From a virus, in IMG/VR virus record IMGVR_UViG_3300020472_000173, positions 1 to 23,334 of that record: 23,334 bases of DNA, one strand, 5' to 3'. The notes beneath the pieces are model-generated. The model did no database searches. It was not told where the DNA came from and saw only the letters and a program-made list of their open reading frames with translations. Of this stretch, positions 13,566-20,214 are shown piece by piece. Within the stretch, counting starts at the first letter, position 1. Each line of letters begins with the position of its first letter. The translations under genes were made by a program, and so were the position numbers.

Positions 13566-16262
13566 ATGGCACAACGTACTGATTATCTCGGAAGGGATGG
13601 ATATACATGGTGGGTAGGAGAGGTCGAGGACATCGAAGACCCCTCACAGATCGGACGTGTTAAGGTACGTATCCTAGGTTGGTACACTGGGATGAATGAT
13701 GAACAAGCGTATCTAAAGGAGTTACCTACTGAGATACTTCCGTGGGCAACTGTGTTATTACCATGTGACCAACCACAAACTAAAGCAACAGGTACTACAA
13801 CAGAATTACAACCAGGAGCATGGGTGTTAGGTTTCTTCCTTGATGGTGAAGAAGCACAACTACCATGTGTACTAGGAGCATTTAGAGGATTCCAGCAGCA
13901 GAAGAAAGATGCATTCACTACCATTGCAGACGGTACTATTGCAGAGAAGAAAAAGACTTCTACTCCACAGCAGAAAGCACTAAACGATACTCCAGCTAGA
14001 GACGGTAACTCATATCCTAAGACAAATCTTGCACCTGCTGATCCAAAGGCATCAAAACCAGAGGAATCAAGGGGTGCTGGTGTTAATATTGCTGAAGCAA
14101 CAGTTGAGGGTAACCCAGTAACTAACCCTATTAAACCACCAACATTAGCACAAGGTATTGCTGATGGTGTTGCTGGTCCTGCTGGTGGTGGGTTTGAGAA
14201 AGATATGAAGAGGATGCTGACTGAGTTAGGTCAGATGTCATCTGCAATGTCCTCTGGACCTGGTGGATTTACCTCTATGATCACAGGTAATCCAATGCAC
14301 GGAGACAAGGTAAGGGAGCACCTTGGTAAGACAATGAACTTCCTATCCAGTGGTATATCAGGTATCCTTGCACCTCTGAAGGAGATGTTAGCGAAGTTAA
14401 TCGCTGAGGTTGTAGCGATGCTTGTTAAGATCATATCTCAGTTTGTACCAGTTATAGTGGTGCAGATGTTAATGGCATTCCTAGAGCAGATCTTTGCTCT
14501 ATTCTGTGCTAAGACACCAATGTGGATCGGACTGGTGCGAGGGGCACTGAGTGACACGGCAAACTTTGCTAACCAAATGGCGAGCCTTGCGGTAGATAAG
14601 ATAGCTACGTCTGCTATTGGTAGTAAGATTGATTCTGCTGTTAAAGGTCTAAGCAACCGTATCTTAGAGGGTATCACTAACGCAATGAATCGTGTAAGAG
14701 ACGTTGCTGGTGATGTGATGTCTGCTGTTAGTGCTGCTAAAGGTATGGCAGGAGCAGCTAAGTTAGGTGATACTGTTAGTATGATCATGGAGTTTGACTT
14801 CACCTCACTGGATTGGGGTAGTCTTATTCAGATCCTTATGGCAATCTTGGGTGCATTATTTAAGAAGAGTTGTAACAGGAAGATAAAGAGACCGAAGTCT
14901 AAGTCGTGGTTCCCTCTGTTAGGTACCACTGAGTGTGATGATATAGAAGATGCTGTTAGAGGCACACCATACGATAATATAGATCAATTCTTTGAAGGTA
15001 CTAGTAGTGTCATCAATATGGCAGGTACCCCTATATCACAGCAACAGGGTAGTTACATGGATAAGATGTTTACTGGCATCGATCCATACTTAATGCAGAC
15101 ATATAGTGCATTGAATGGTACAAGAATTATAGATGATGCAACGCCAGGTATAGAGAAGAGAATGAATACTGGACCTGGTGGTGTCAGTATATTTGAAGAT
15201 AAGTTTGGTAATAGACATAGTAATGTCCCAAGTAATGATACTGCTATTGTTGCTGGTGATAAGTGTCAGACGATCAAGGGTAACTATGCCTTAACAGTAG
15301 AGGGTGACTTCTATCTTAAAGTTATGGGCAACATGCACCAAGAGGTAGAGGGATCATGGAATGGACACTATTCTCAAGGACCACAGGCAGAGGCAGAAGG
15401 ATCATCCGCAACACCTGACAACACTACACAGGGTGGTGCCATGCAGAATGTTGATACTAATGTAAATGCTGGAAGACTATCACCAGAGGTGCAGAAGCAG
15501 ATACAGAACTCATCATCAGGTGAAGGAGCATTTGCACTTAAGAAAGATCTAGAGACTCTAAATGTTGGTGGTTTCTATCCAACAGATAAGATACCATATC
15601 CTAAGGGTGCTGATACATGGGGTAGGACACAGCATGGTCCTCAACTATCTGGTAGTTTATCAGATGATACAGAGCAGAAGTCATCAGCAAGATTCGAGGG
15701 AGATCGTGATGTCTCTGTCACTGGTGAGTATAAGTTCCAAGCAGCGAAGACAAGTCTTGCTGCTATTGAATCAATGCAGATCAACTCACAGAATACCAAG
15801 ATAGAAGGTAATACTATTGAGTTGATGGCAGACGGAGAGATAATTCAACAGGCAAACTGGATCACATCATTCTTAAATGCAGGTAGATTTGAGTTTATTG
15901 CTCTATTCAACCCAATGAGTGCATCCTTGACAGGACAGTTTGCTATAGTCAAGGGATCTATCGTAGATATTACAGCAGACCAACCTTTCCCAGGCATGGC
16001 ACCACCAACACAGATTAGAATATCGGTTGGTACTACAATGCCTAGTAGTTTCGCTGACATCATGGTAGGTACTCAGAACGCATTCCATGCTACATTCGTT
16101 GCGTGTCCTACTGGTGTGATTGCTGAGTTTGTCCCATCAGGTGCTATTATTAACCAATGTAACGCTGGTTTAGGAGCATACGTGGTCAACACTGGTTACC
16201 TAGCAGCAGGTTGTGCTATGGGACCAACACAGATCTTTGGCTTGCCAGTTCTGCTGAACTAG
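13566..16262 (+). CDS. gp5: gp5-like baseplate central spike, no lysozyme domain seen
   Basis: The N-terminal ~110 residues form a gp5-type OB-fold domain: WWVGEVEDIEDPSQIGRVKV (15-34), then LPTEILPWATVLLPC and PGAWVLGFFLDGEEAQLPCV. T4 gp5 carries a lysozyme domain after this; here no lysozyme-like sequence or Glu-Asp-Thr catalytic pattern is seen. Instead there is a Pro/Ala-rich linker and a hydrophobic helical region (about 267-315) with LAEVVAMLVK-like character, followed by another Ala-rich helical part. From about residue 535, short strands such as DTAIVAGDKCQTIKGNYALT and VEGDFYLKVMGNMHQEVEG have the period of the gp5/VgrG triple-stranded beta-helix, interrupted by a Gly/Ser/Gln-rich insert (about 610-705). 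The C-terminus is Gly/Ala-rich with several Cys. The length (898 aa) far exceeds T4 gp5 (575 aa). The last base of the stop is the first base of the next GTG. Confidence 0.85.
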   Translation: MAQRTDYLGRDGYTWWVGEVEDIEDPSQIGRVKVRILGWYTGMNDEQAYLKELPTEILPWATVLLPCDQPQTKATGTTTELQPGAWVLGFFLDGEEAQLPCVLGAFRGFQQQKKDAFTTIADGTIAEKKKTSTPQQKALNDTPARDGNSYPKTNLAPADPKASKPEESRGAGVNIAEATVEGNPVTNPIKPPTLAQGIADGVAGPAGGGFEKDMKRMLTELGQMSSAMSSGPGGFTSMITGNPMHGDKVREHLGKTMNFLSSGISGILAPLKEMLAKLIAEVVAMLVKIISQFVPVIVVQMLMAFLEQIFALFCAKTPMWIGLVRGALSDTANFANQMASLAVDKIATSAIGSKIDSAVKGLSNRILEGITNAMNRVRDVAGDVMSAVSAAKGMAGAAKLGDTVSMIMEFDFTSLDWGSLIQILMAILGALFKKSCNRKIKRPKSKSWFPLLGTTECDDIEDAVRGTPYDNIDQFFEGTSSVINMAGTPISQQQGSYMDKMFTGIDPYLMQTYSALNGTRIIDDATPGIEKRMNTGPGGVSIFEDKFGNRHSNVPSNDTAIVAGDKCQTIKGNYALTVEGDFYLKVMGNMHQEVEGSWNGHYSQGPQAEAEGSSATPDNTTQGGAMQNVDTNVNAGRLSPEVQKQIQNSSSGEGAFALKKDLETLNVGGFYPTDKIPYPKGADTWGRTQHGPQLSGSLSDDTEQKSSARFEGDRDVSVTGEYKFQAAKTSLAAIESMQINSQNTKIEGNTIELMADGEIIQQANWITSFLNAGRFEFIALFNPMSASLTGQFAIVKGSIVDITADQPFPGMAPPTQIRISVGTTMPSSFADIMVGTQNAFHATFVACPTGVIAEFVPSGAIINQCNAGLGAYVVNTGYLAAGCAMGPTQIFGLPVLLN

Positions 16263-16495
16263 TGTATACTGTATTCAGTGACCCATCTAACATGGCAGAG
16301 ATAACAGGAGACGCAGAAACATACCTAGAGCATATCTGGGTGAATGTGGCAAAGCGAGAGGTGAAGATCATGGATAATGAAGGTTATGATGAGATAGTGA
16401 CGTGGGAGTTTAGTGAAGACGGAGTAGATGGGTTCACTGAAACACTTCAGCACTTCAAGAGACTAGTACCAGAGGATATGATTACTTACCTATGA
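16262..16495 (+). CDS. small acidic protein of unknown function
   Basis: This is a 77-residue acidic protein if translation starts at the GTG at 16262, which overlaps the gp5 stop as TAGTG. The open frame extends upstream to 16211 inside gp5, but that would add only an unlikely N-terminus, so GTG is preferred. An ATG at 16292 is a further alternative (67 residues). Features include YLEHIWVNVAKREVKIM and a repeated acidic/aromatic pattern EGYDEIVTWEFSEDGVDGF. No family is recognised. No Shine-Dalgarno sequence is visible, so coupling to gp5 is likely. Its stop overlaps the next ATG by 4 nt. Confidence 0.7.
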   Translation: MYTVFSDPSNMAEITGDAETYLEHIWVNVAKREVKIMDNEGYDEIVTWEFSEDGVDGFTETLQHFKRLVPEDMITYL

Positions 16496-16749
16496 ATATT
16501 ATTTCATTAACTCAAGAAGAGTTTACAGAGAATGTAGATTTTGCTTTTAAGTTAGCATCAAAAGGACATTCACTAAAAATCAAGACCAATGACAACATTG
16601 TATTATTAGTTACAGCAGTTGCGTCAGAGGTTAATGACCCAGAAAATCCTGAGCTAAATATTCCAAGTCCCGATGAATTTGTGCCAGATCCAGTGGCAAC
16701 ACAAGCGTATGTGACACAATCATTGGGGGAAATGACGCAAGGGTTCTAA
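16492..16749 (+). CDS. small protein with Phd/YefM antitoxin-like N-terminus
   Basis: Residues 1-45 (MNIISLTQEEFTENVDFAFK, then LASKGHSLKIKTNDNIVLLV) follow the Phd/YefM antitoxin pattern: a short strand, an x-E-F-x-x-N helix, a basic or glycine turn, an I-K-x-N strand and a hydrophobic L-L-V strand. Such antitoxins bind DNA with this domain and neutralise a toxin with a disordered C-terminus. Here the C-terminal 40 residues are acidic and Pro-rich (NDPENPELNIPSPDEFVPDP), with no toxin gene adjacent. The total length of 85 residues is normal for the family. The similarity is by eye and short, so this stays a hypothesis. The gene starts in the ATGA overlap of the previous one and ends 1 nt before the next. 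Confidence 0.7.
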   Translation: MNIISLTQEEFTENVDFAFKLASKGHSLKIKTNDNIVLLVTAVASEVNDPENPELNIPSPDEFVPDPVATQAYVTQSLGEMTQGF

Positions 16750-16750
16750 C

Positions 16751-17017
16751 ATGAAAGGACGTATCACACGTAGTTATTGCTATCTCGATGGTAATGTAGT
16801 TGACATGTGGTACATTCAAGGCATACCTTTTACGTTTGAGGAGTTACCTCAACCAATGCAAGAGGTAGAAGATGTTGAGCAAGAAGCAGCAGATGCAACT
16901 GGATATTCGATGGAAGACATGATGAAATGGTCTAACTATCTAATAGCAGAGCAATGCCACCCACTACTGTTTACAGTAGAAGAATTTATTGAAAATTATG
17001 AGGAAGTTCCTGAATGA
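16751..17017 (+). CDS. small acidic protein upstream of talC
   Basis: This 88-residue protein is not recognised. It begins MKGRITRSYCYLDGNVVDMW, has a charged middle rich in Glu (QEVEDVEQEAADA), then TGYSMEDMMKWSNYLIAEQC and a C-terminal FTVEEFIENYEEVPE. It has Cys at positions 10 and 69, no signal and no clear membrane segment. It starts 1 nt after the previous stop and its own stop overlaps the talC ATG (ATGA), so it is co-translated with talC and may modulate or simply accompany it. Confidence 0.72.
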   Translation: MKGRITRSYCYLDGNVVDMWYIQGIPFTFEELPQPMQEVEDVEQEAADATGYSMEDMMKWSNYLIAEQCHPLLFTVEEFIENYEEVPE

Positions 17018-17724
17018 AGATCTTTTTAGATACTGCTGATGTCCCAACTATTCTCGAACGTTTCGAGACTGGTTTAATTGATGGTGTTACTACCAATCCA
17101 TCTCTTATTCGTAAGAGTGGTAGAGACCCAGAGGATGTCTATCGTGAATTAGCTATGGCAGGTATACCTGACATTAGCATGGAAGTTGTTGAGGATATGA
17201 TAGGTGAGGGTCAAAGACTCTCTGGTGAGTTTCCTCACGTAAGTACAATTAAGGTGCCATGCACACCAGAAGGACTAAAAGCATGTAAAATACTATCAGA
17301 CAATGGAGTTAGAGTAAATGTTACGCTTATATTCAATGCTGCTCAGGCTATCTTATCTGCAAAGGCAGGTGCTACGTACGTCAGTCCTTTTATTGGGCGG
17401 TTGGACGATAATAGCGTTGCTGGGTTGGAGGTTATCCGATCAATAAGTGAAGTGTTTAGAGTGCAGAAGGTTGAGAAGACAAAGATTCTTGCTGCATCTA
17501 TTCGTGACGTATATAAAGTATCAAGGGCATTCTGGAATGGTGCTGATATAGTTACCATGCCACCTAAGATCTTTGATGGAATGTATAAGCACATTCTTAC
17601 CGATAAAGGACTAGAGATATTTGATAAGGATTATCAAGCAACTGTATCTAGGGTAAACAAATCCGCATATCAACCACCTAGTACAATACGTGCCAGAGTT
17701 GGGGGTGATCTGGATGCTTTCTGA
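17014..17724 (+). CDS. talC: transaldolase TalC
   Basis: TalC moves a three-carbon dihydroxyacetone unit from fructose-6-phosphate to erythrose-4-phosphate in the pentose phosphate pathway. The 236-residue length and the motifs are those of the small TalC/FSA subfamily: FLDTADVPTI (4-13), DGVTTNPSLIRKSG (23-36), HVSTIKVPCTPEG (75-87) with the predicted Schiff-base lysine K80, VNVTLIFNAAQA (101-112), GATYVSPFIGRLDD (119-132) and NGADIVTMPPKIF (175-187). The catalytic Asp (D6) and the SPFIGR phosphate-binding region are intact, so the enzyme should be active. Marine cyanophages commonly carry talC, often with cp12; together they are thought to favour NADPH and ribose production over carbon fixation. 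It overlaps the preceding gene by 4 nt and the next by 11 nt. The C-terminal ~15 residues are a phage-specific tail. Confidence 0.96.
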   Translation: MKIFLDTADVPTILERFETGLIDGVTTNPSLIRKSGRDPEDVYRELAMAGIPDISMEVVEDMIGEGQRLSGEFPHVSTIKVPCTPEGLKACKILSDNGVRVNVTLIFNAAQAILSAKAGATYVSPFIGRLDDNSVAGLEVIRSISEVFRVQKVEKTKILAASIRDVYKVSRAFWNGADIVTMPPKIFDGMYKHILTDKGLEIFDKDYQATVSRVNKSAYQPPSTIRARVGGDLDAF

Positions 17725-18181
17725 GGAGGGAGTAGAATTAATAAGACAATACTATCCCATACCAGATGTGACATGGGAGGATGTGATTGAGAAGATAGAT
17801 GAGGATGTATTAGATGCTCAGTGGGGCTATTCTAATCAAAAACATCCTGATAAAATCCTTCCAGTCATAGTAGGTACTGGCCGATATGTGCCAGAGTCTA
17901 TATTACCCATATGGGAAGCAGTTGTAGAGGATGTAGGTATGGATTGCATGCATACCTATATTGGTTTTTCCAAGTTTTCTGCAACCTTAGGCCGACATAA
18001 TGATGATATGGATGTCTTCATTGTACAAGCAATAGGAGAAACATCATATAAGTTTGATTCTGGAGTATGTCATACATTAAAACCAGGTGATGCTATTTTC
18101 ATACCAGCGTATGTTTATCATCATCCATTTAGTCATGGACCTAGAGTTTCACTGAGTTTTTCAAACAATGGAAGAAATTAA
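17714..18181 (+). CDS. cupin/JmjC-type 2-oxoglutarate oxygenase candidate
   Basis: From the ATG at 17714 this encodes 155 residues; an in-frame GTG at 17690 would add eight. The ATG has a G-rich sequence (ggggg) about 9-14 nt upstream and is preferred. The C-terminal half has the double-stranded beta-helix signature of JmjC-like or cupin oxygenases: GRHNDDMDVFIVQAIGETSY (93-112) with an HxD facial pair (H95, D97), KPGDAIFIPAYVYHHP (123-138) with the distal His (H136 or H137), and RVSLSFS (144-150), where R144 could bind 2-oxoglutarate. This parallels ribosomal-protein and tRNA hydroxylases of the YcfD type, but the protein is much shorter. The N-terminal half is helical and acidic. The substrate is unknown. 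It overlaps talC by 11 nt, so it is co-expressed with the metabolic gene. Confidence 0.78.
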   Translation: MLSEEGVELIRQYYPIPDVTWEDVIEKIDEDVLDAQWGYSNQKHPDKILPVIVGTGRYVPESILPIWEAVVEDVGMDCMHTYIGFSKFSATLGRHNDDMDVFIVQAIGETSYKFDSGVCHTLKPGDAIFIPAYVYHHPFSHGPRVSLSFSNNGRN

Positions 18182-18305
18182 ATGGAGCATAGATGACCTT
18201 CGTAAAGCGATAGTTGACAGTGCAGCAGAGTATGATAGAATAGTTGAAAACATAAAGGAAAATGAGTCTGAGAACAGAGAAGAGACGAGCACAAGTGAAG
18301 AGTAG
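18168..18305 (+). CDS. 45-residue acidic ORF
   Basis: A short frame beginning MEEIKWSIDDLRKAIVDSAA and ending in an acidic, Ser/Glu/Asn-rich tail (NREETSTSEE). It begins 14 nt inside the end of the oxygenase-like gene and overlaps the next gene by 44 nt. The N-terminal two-thirds is a plausible amphipathic helix. No family is recognised and no Shine-Dalgarno sequence is visible. It fills the only gap in an otherwise gap-free operon, which supports it being real, but it is short. Confidence 0.5.
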   Translation: MEEIKWSIDDLRKAIVDSAAEYDRIVENIKENESENREETSTSEE

Positions 18306-18453
18306 ATTTTATTATCTCTTCTGGGGTATTGCTACCTTTTCAGTAGTTGCTGGTCAAGTATATGTTGGTGCAGGATACCGAGCGTATGCAGGTGCACTCA
18401 ATAGATTATTTGATACCATTGAAGTTCAAGTAAATGAACCAAGATTTTACTAG
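18262..18453 (+). CDS. 63-residue single-pass membrane protein
   Basis: A small protein with a basic N-terminus (MSLRTEKRRAQVKSR) and one hydrophobic segment at about 16-38 (FYYLFWGIATFSVVAGQVYV), then a soluble C-terminus. By the positive-inside rule the N-terminus should be cytoplasmic. An AAGGA sequence lies 2-3 nt before the ATG, closer than usual for ribosome binding. No family is recognised, although small single-pass proteins of this kind recur in T4-like cyanophages. It is the last gene of the gp5-talC operon; no terminator is visible directly after it. Confidence 0.65.
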   Translation: MSLRTEKRRAQVKSRFYYLFWGIATFSVVAGQVYVGAGYRAYAGALNRLFDTIEVQVNEPRFY

Positions 18454-18497
18454 GCATAAATTTTTATTAAATTGTCCTTATTCCAGGACGGAAATAT

Positions 18498-18505
18498 TAT
18501 AAATA
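18498..18505 (+). promoter_or_regulatory. T4-type late promoter of a short unit
   Basis: An exact TATAAATA in the intergenic stretch that follows the membrane-protein gene. It lies 87 nt before the 54-aa ORF. The transcript would end at the terminator near 18806-18829, giving about 320 nt. Confidence 0.75.
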
Positions 18506-18528
18506 GTAATGAAGTTTAGGAGACCAAG

Positions 18529-18537
18529 ATGCACTGA
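18529..18537 (+). other. two-codon mini-ORF (Met-His-stop) with strong RBS
   Basis: ATG CAC TGA is preceded by TTAGGAGA (18517-18524), a good Shine-Dalgarno sequence at normal spacing and close to the predicted transcript 5' end. It precedes the 54-aa ORF, which also begins ATG CAC. It may be a translated leader or an accident. Confidence 0.4.
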
Positions 18538-18584
18538 AAACTCTCTACATCATGAGTTAATCTTTCAAATTTCACGGAGTAACA

Positions 18585-18749
18585 ATGCACAATATTAGAT
18601 CACAAAATCAGCTAGCTGAGTGGAAGCACTTAAAAACAGATTACTGTTTGACAACCCCTCAAGAAGAATTAATCGACGATTACTTCGCTTGTATTGTCAA
18701 TAGCAACAGTAAAGCAGAAGAAAAAATATGTCAAGAACTGCTCTGTTAA
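18585..18749 (+). CDS. 54-residue Cys-containing ORF in its own transcription unit
   Basis: The ORF starts MHNIRSQNQLAEWKHLKTDY and ends KICQELLC. It has four cysteines (21, 36, 49, 54), with the last residue being Cys, and is mildly acidic and helical. No family is recognised. Support for it being real is a ggag Shine-Dalgarno sequence 5 nt before the ATG, an upstream consensus late promoter (18498-18505) and a terminator downstream (18806-18829). It is the only full-length ORF of the 414-base stretch between the membrane protein and the fibre gene. The four Cys could bind metal or respond to redox state, which is speculative. Confidence 0.65.
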   Translation: MHNIRSQNQLAEWKHLKTDYCLTTPQEELIDDYFACIVNSNSKAEEKICQELLC

Positions 18750-18797
18750 ATAAGTGTTTTACCTTTTTCACAGTCAATAGCATCATATATTGTGCAT
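18585..18797 (+). repeat. 11-bp inverted repeat spanning the 54-aa ORF
   Basis: Bases 18585-18595 (atgcacaatat), beginning exactly at the start codon, are perfectly complementary to 18787-18797 (atattgtgcat), just upstream of the terminator hairpin. Pairing in the RNA would close the start codon against the 3' untranslated part. Confidence 0.5.
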
Positions 18798-18805
18798 ATT
18801 ACTCA

Positions 18806-18829
18806 AACCCCCAGTAAAGGGGGTTTTTT
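18806..18829 (+). terminator. rho-independent terminator
   Basis: A stem of aaccccc (18806-18812) with gggggtt (18819-18825), a 6-nt loop and six T residues (18824-18829). It ends the short 18498-18829 unit and lies immediately before the late promoter of the fibre genes. Confidence 0.88.
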
Positions 18830-18833
18830 GTCG

Positions 18834-18841
18834 TATAAATA
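18834..18841 (+). promoter_or_regulatory. T4-type late promoter for the fibre/structural genes
   Basis: An exact TATAAATA lying 4 nt after the terminator T-run and 26 nt before the GTG start of the next gene. Confidence 0.8.
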
Positions 18842-18867
18842 AAGTTGTAGCAAATTGTTAAATCGCA

Positions 18868-20208
18868 GTGGCAACTAAAAGAATATCCCAGTTAGAAACA
18901 ATTTCCAATGCTCTAGTAACTGGTGAAGCTATTCTTCCTATTGTTATCTCTGATCCGCTAATACCTAATAGAAAAGCAAAAGTAAATCAACTTTTCCGTG
19001 GTCTTAGTGCAGGATCACAGGCAGCTCCAGGACTGGCTTTTGACCTGGACAGAGACACTGGAATATACCAGACTGCCATTGATGAGATAGGACTCTCATT
19101 TGGTAGTGCTGCTCTCTATAATAGTCGAAGAGAAAATACAGATGGATCAAGTACTCTATTAATTAGAGCAATTGATACTGCATCTGCATCTTCTAGTATG
19201 GAGATGACACCACAGGGTAGTGGTTTCTTCACAGTTAATGGATCTATAATTCAGACTGATGCACAGTTCTTCTTACAAGGTGATCAAAACACTGGTAAGA
19301 GAGCACATTTTAATGTAGATACTATTTCTACACAGTCAGGCACACGTCGTTTCGATCTACCTAACGTTGGTACTAATACAAGTACAACGTTGGTTGCTAA
19401 TGACACATTCCAGACTTTAACTAACAAGACTATCCTTATTAAGGACTCTGAGTTACAGATTACAGGATCTACTGCTACTGACAAGATCGCTAAGTTTGAG
19501 ACTGACGCATGGGAGTCACCAGGTGCACATACTTACAAGTTACCTGACTTTGGTGCAGCACAGACACAATCTACATTACTTGATGATATAACAAGTCAGA
19601 ATGTATTCAACAAGAATATGGTTAACCCCACATTCTCTAATACACCTTCTGATGATGAGAATAACCCAACTCGTTTTGTTATATTTGATTCATCTGGATT
19701 AACTAATAACAGGACTGTTACATTCCCTGACCTTAACATCAAGATAGTTGGTGAGGCATCTTCTCAAACTATTACAAACAAGGTTTATAAAGGAGCAATA
19801 TTCTGTGATACTGATCCTGCTGATGGTGAAGGTAGAAAGATACAGTTTGATCTCTCTAATATAGAAGATAACCAGACTTATACTTTCGCATTCCCTGATG
19901 ATGACCCTACTGCACCTCTCAATACTTCAGGTGTAAACGTCCTAGTTAGTGAGTTAAAAACACAGTTCCTAAAGAATAAAACGTTAGAATTGTGTAAGCT
20001 AAATAATCCTAACAACGTTAATGGTATTATCAATTTTGATGCCAGTAACATTGACGAAAGCGTTACTATTCAATTCCCCAACGCTGATGCAACCCTACTA
20101 TCTACTAATAACATTAGTGATGTTGCAATTAGTTTCGGTGGAGCACTCGCAGCACCTACGTTAGGTGGACAAATACGACTACAACAACATTTCTTATCAG
20201 GTTGGTAA
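18868..20208 (+). CDS. repeat-containing tail fibre / virion structural protein
   Basis: A 446-residue protein beginning at GTG (18868), directly after a consensus late promoter; there is no Shine-Dalgarno sequence. The N-terminus (KRISQLETISNALVTGEAIL) is the short 'ISxL...G.E.LPI' pattern seen at the start of many phage fibre or baseplate-attached proteins. Residues about 50-85 (GLAFDLDRDTGIYQ) look like a beta-rich fibre segment. From about 145 to 415 there are five degenerate repeats of roughly 45 residues, each with an F-x-x-S/T-x-I unit, an FP-D strand, an L-V turn and a T-NK-T motif (for example QTLTNKT and QTITNKV). Such repeats usually form trimeric beta-structured fibres. Its receptor or attachment point cannot be read from the sequence. 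Confidence 0.8.
   Translation: MATKRISQLETISNALVTGEAILPIVISDPLIPNRKAKVNQLFRGLSAGSQAAPGLAFDLDRDTGIYQTAIDEIGLSFGSAALYNSRRENTDGSSTLLIRAIDTASASSSMEMTPQGSGFFTVNGSIIQTDAQFFLQGDQNTGKRAHFNVDTISTQSGTRRFDLPNVGTNTSTTLVANDTFQTLTNKTILIKDSELQITGSTATDKIAKFETDAWESPGAHTYKLPDFGAAQTQSTLLDDITSQNVFNKNMVNPTFSNTPSDDENNPTRFVIFDSSGLTNNRTVTFPDLNIKIVGEASSQTITNKVYKGAIFCDTDPADGEGRKIQFDLSNIEDNQTYTFAFPDDDPTAPLNTSGVNVLVSELKTQFLKNKTLELCKLNNPNNVNGIINFDASNIDESVTIQFPNADATLLSTNNISDVAISFGGALAAPTLGGQIRLQQHFLSGW
19300..20110 (+). repeat. five degenerate ~45-residue fibre repeats
   Basis: Units begin near 19300, 19480, 19669, 19840 and 20023. The shared core is F-D/N-x-S-x-I/L followed by a T-x-x-F-P-D strand, then L-V and the motif L/I-T-N-K-T/V. 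The second and fourth units are the most diverged. Confidence 0.7.
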
Positions 20209-20214
20209 ATTCAA

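Noticed and set aside
15562-15804. Plus-strand open frame inside gp5 in another frame
   Set aside because: Alternate-frame shadow of the spike coding sequence with no RBS or recognisable features.
16211-16261. Upstream extension of the small gene after gp5
   Set aside because: It would overlap gp5 by about 50 nt with an unlikely N-terminus; the GTG in the TAGTG junction is the more natural start.
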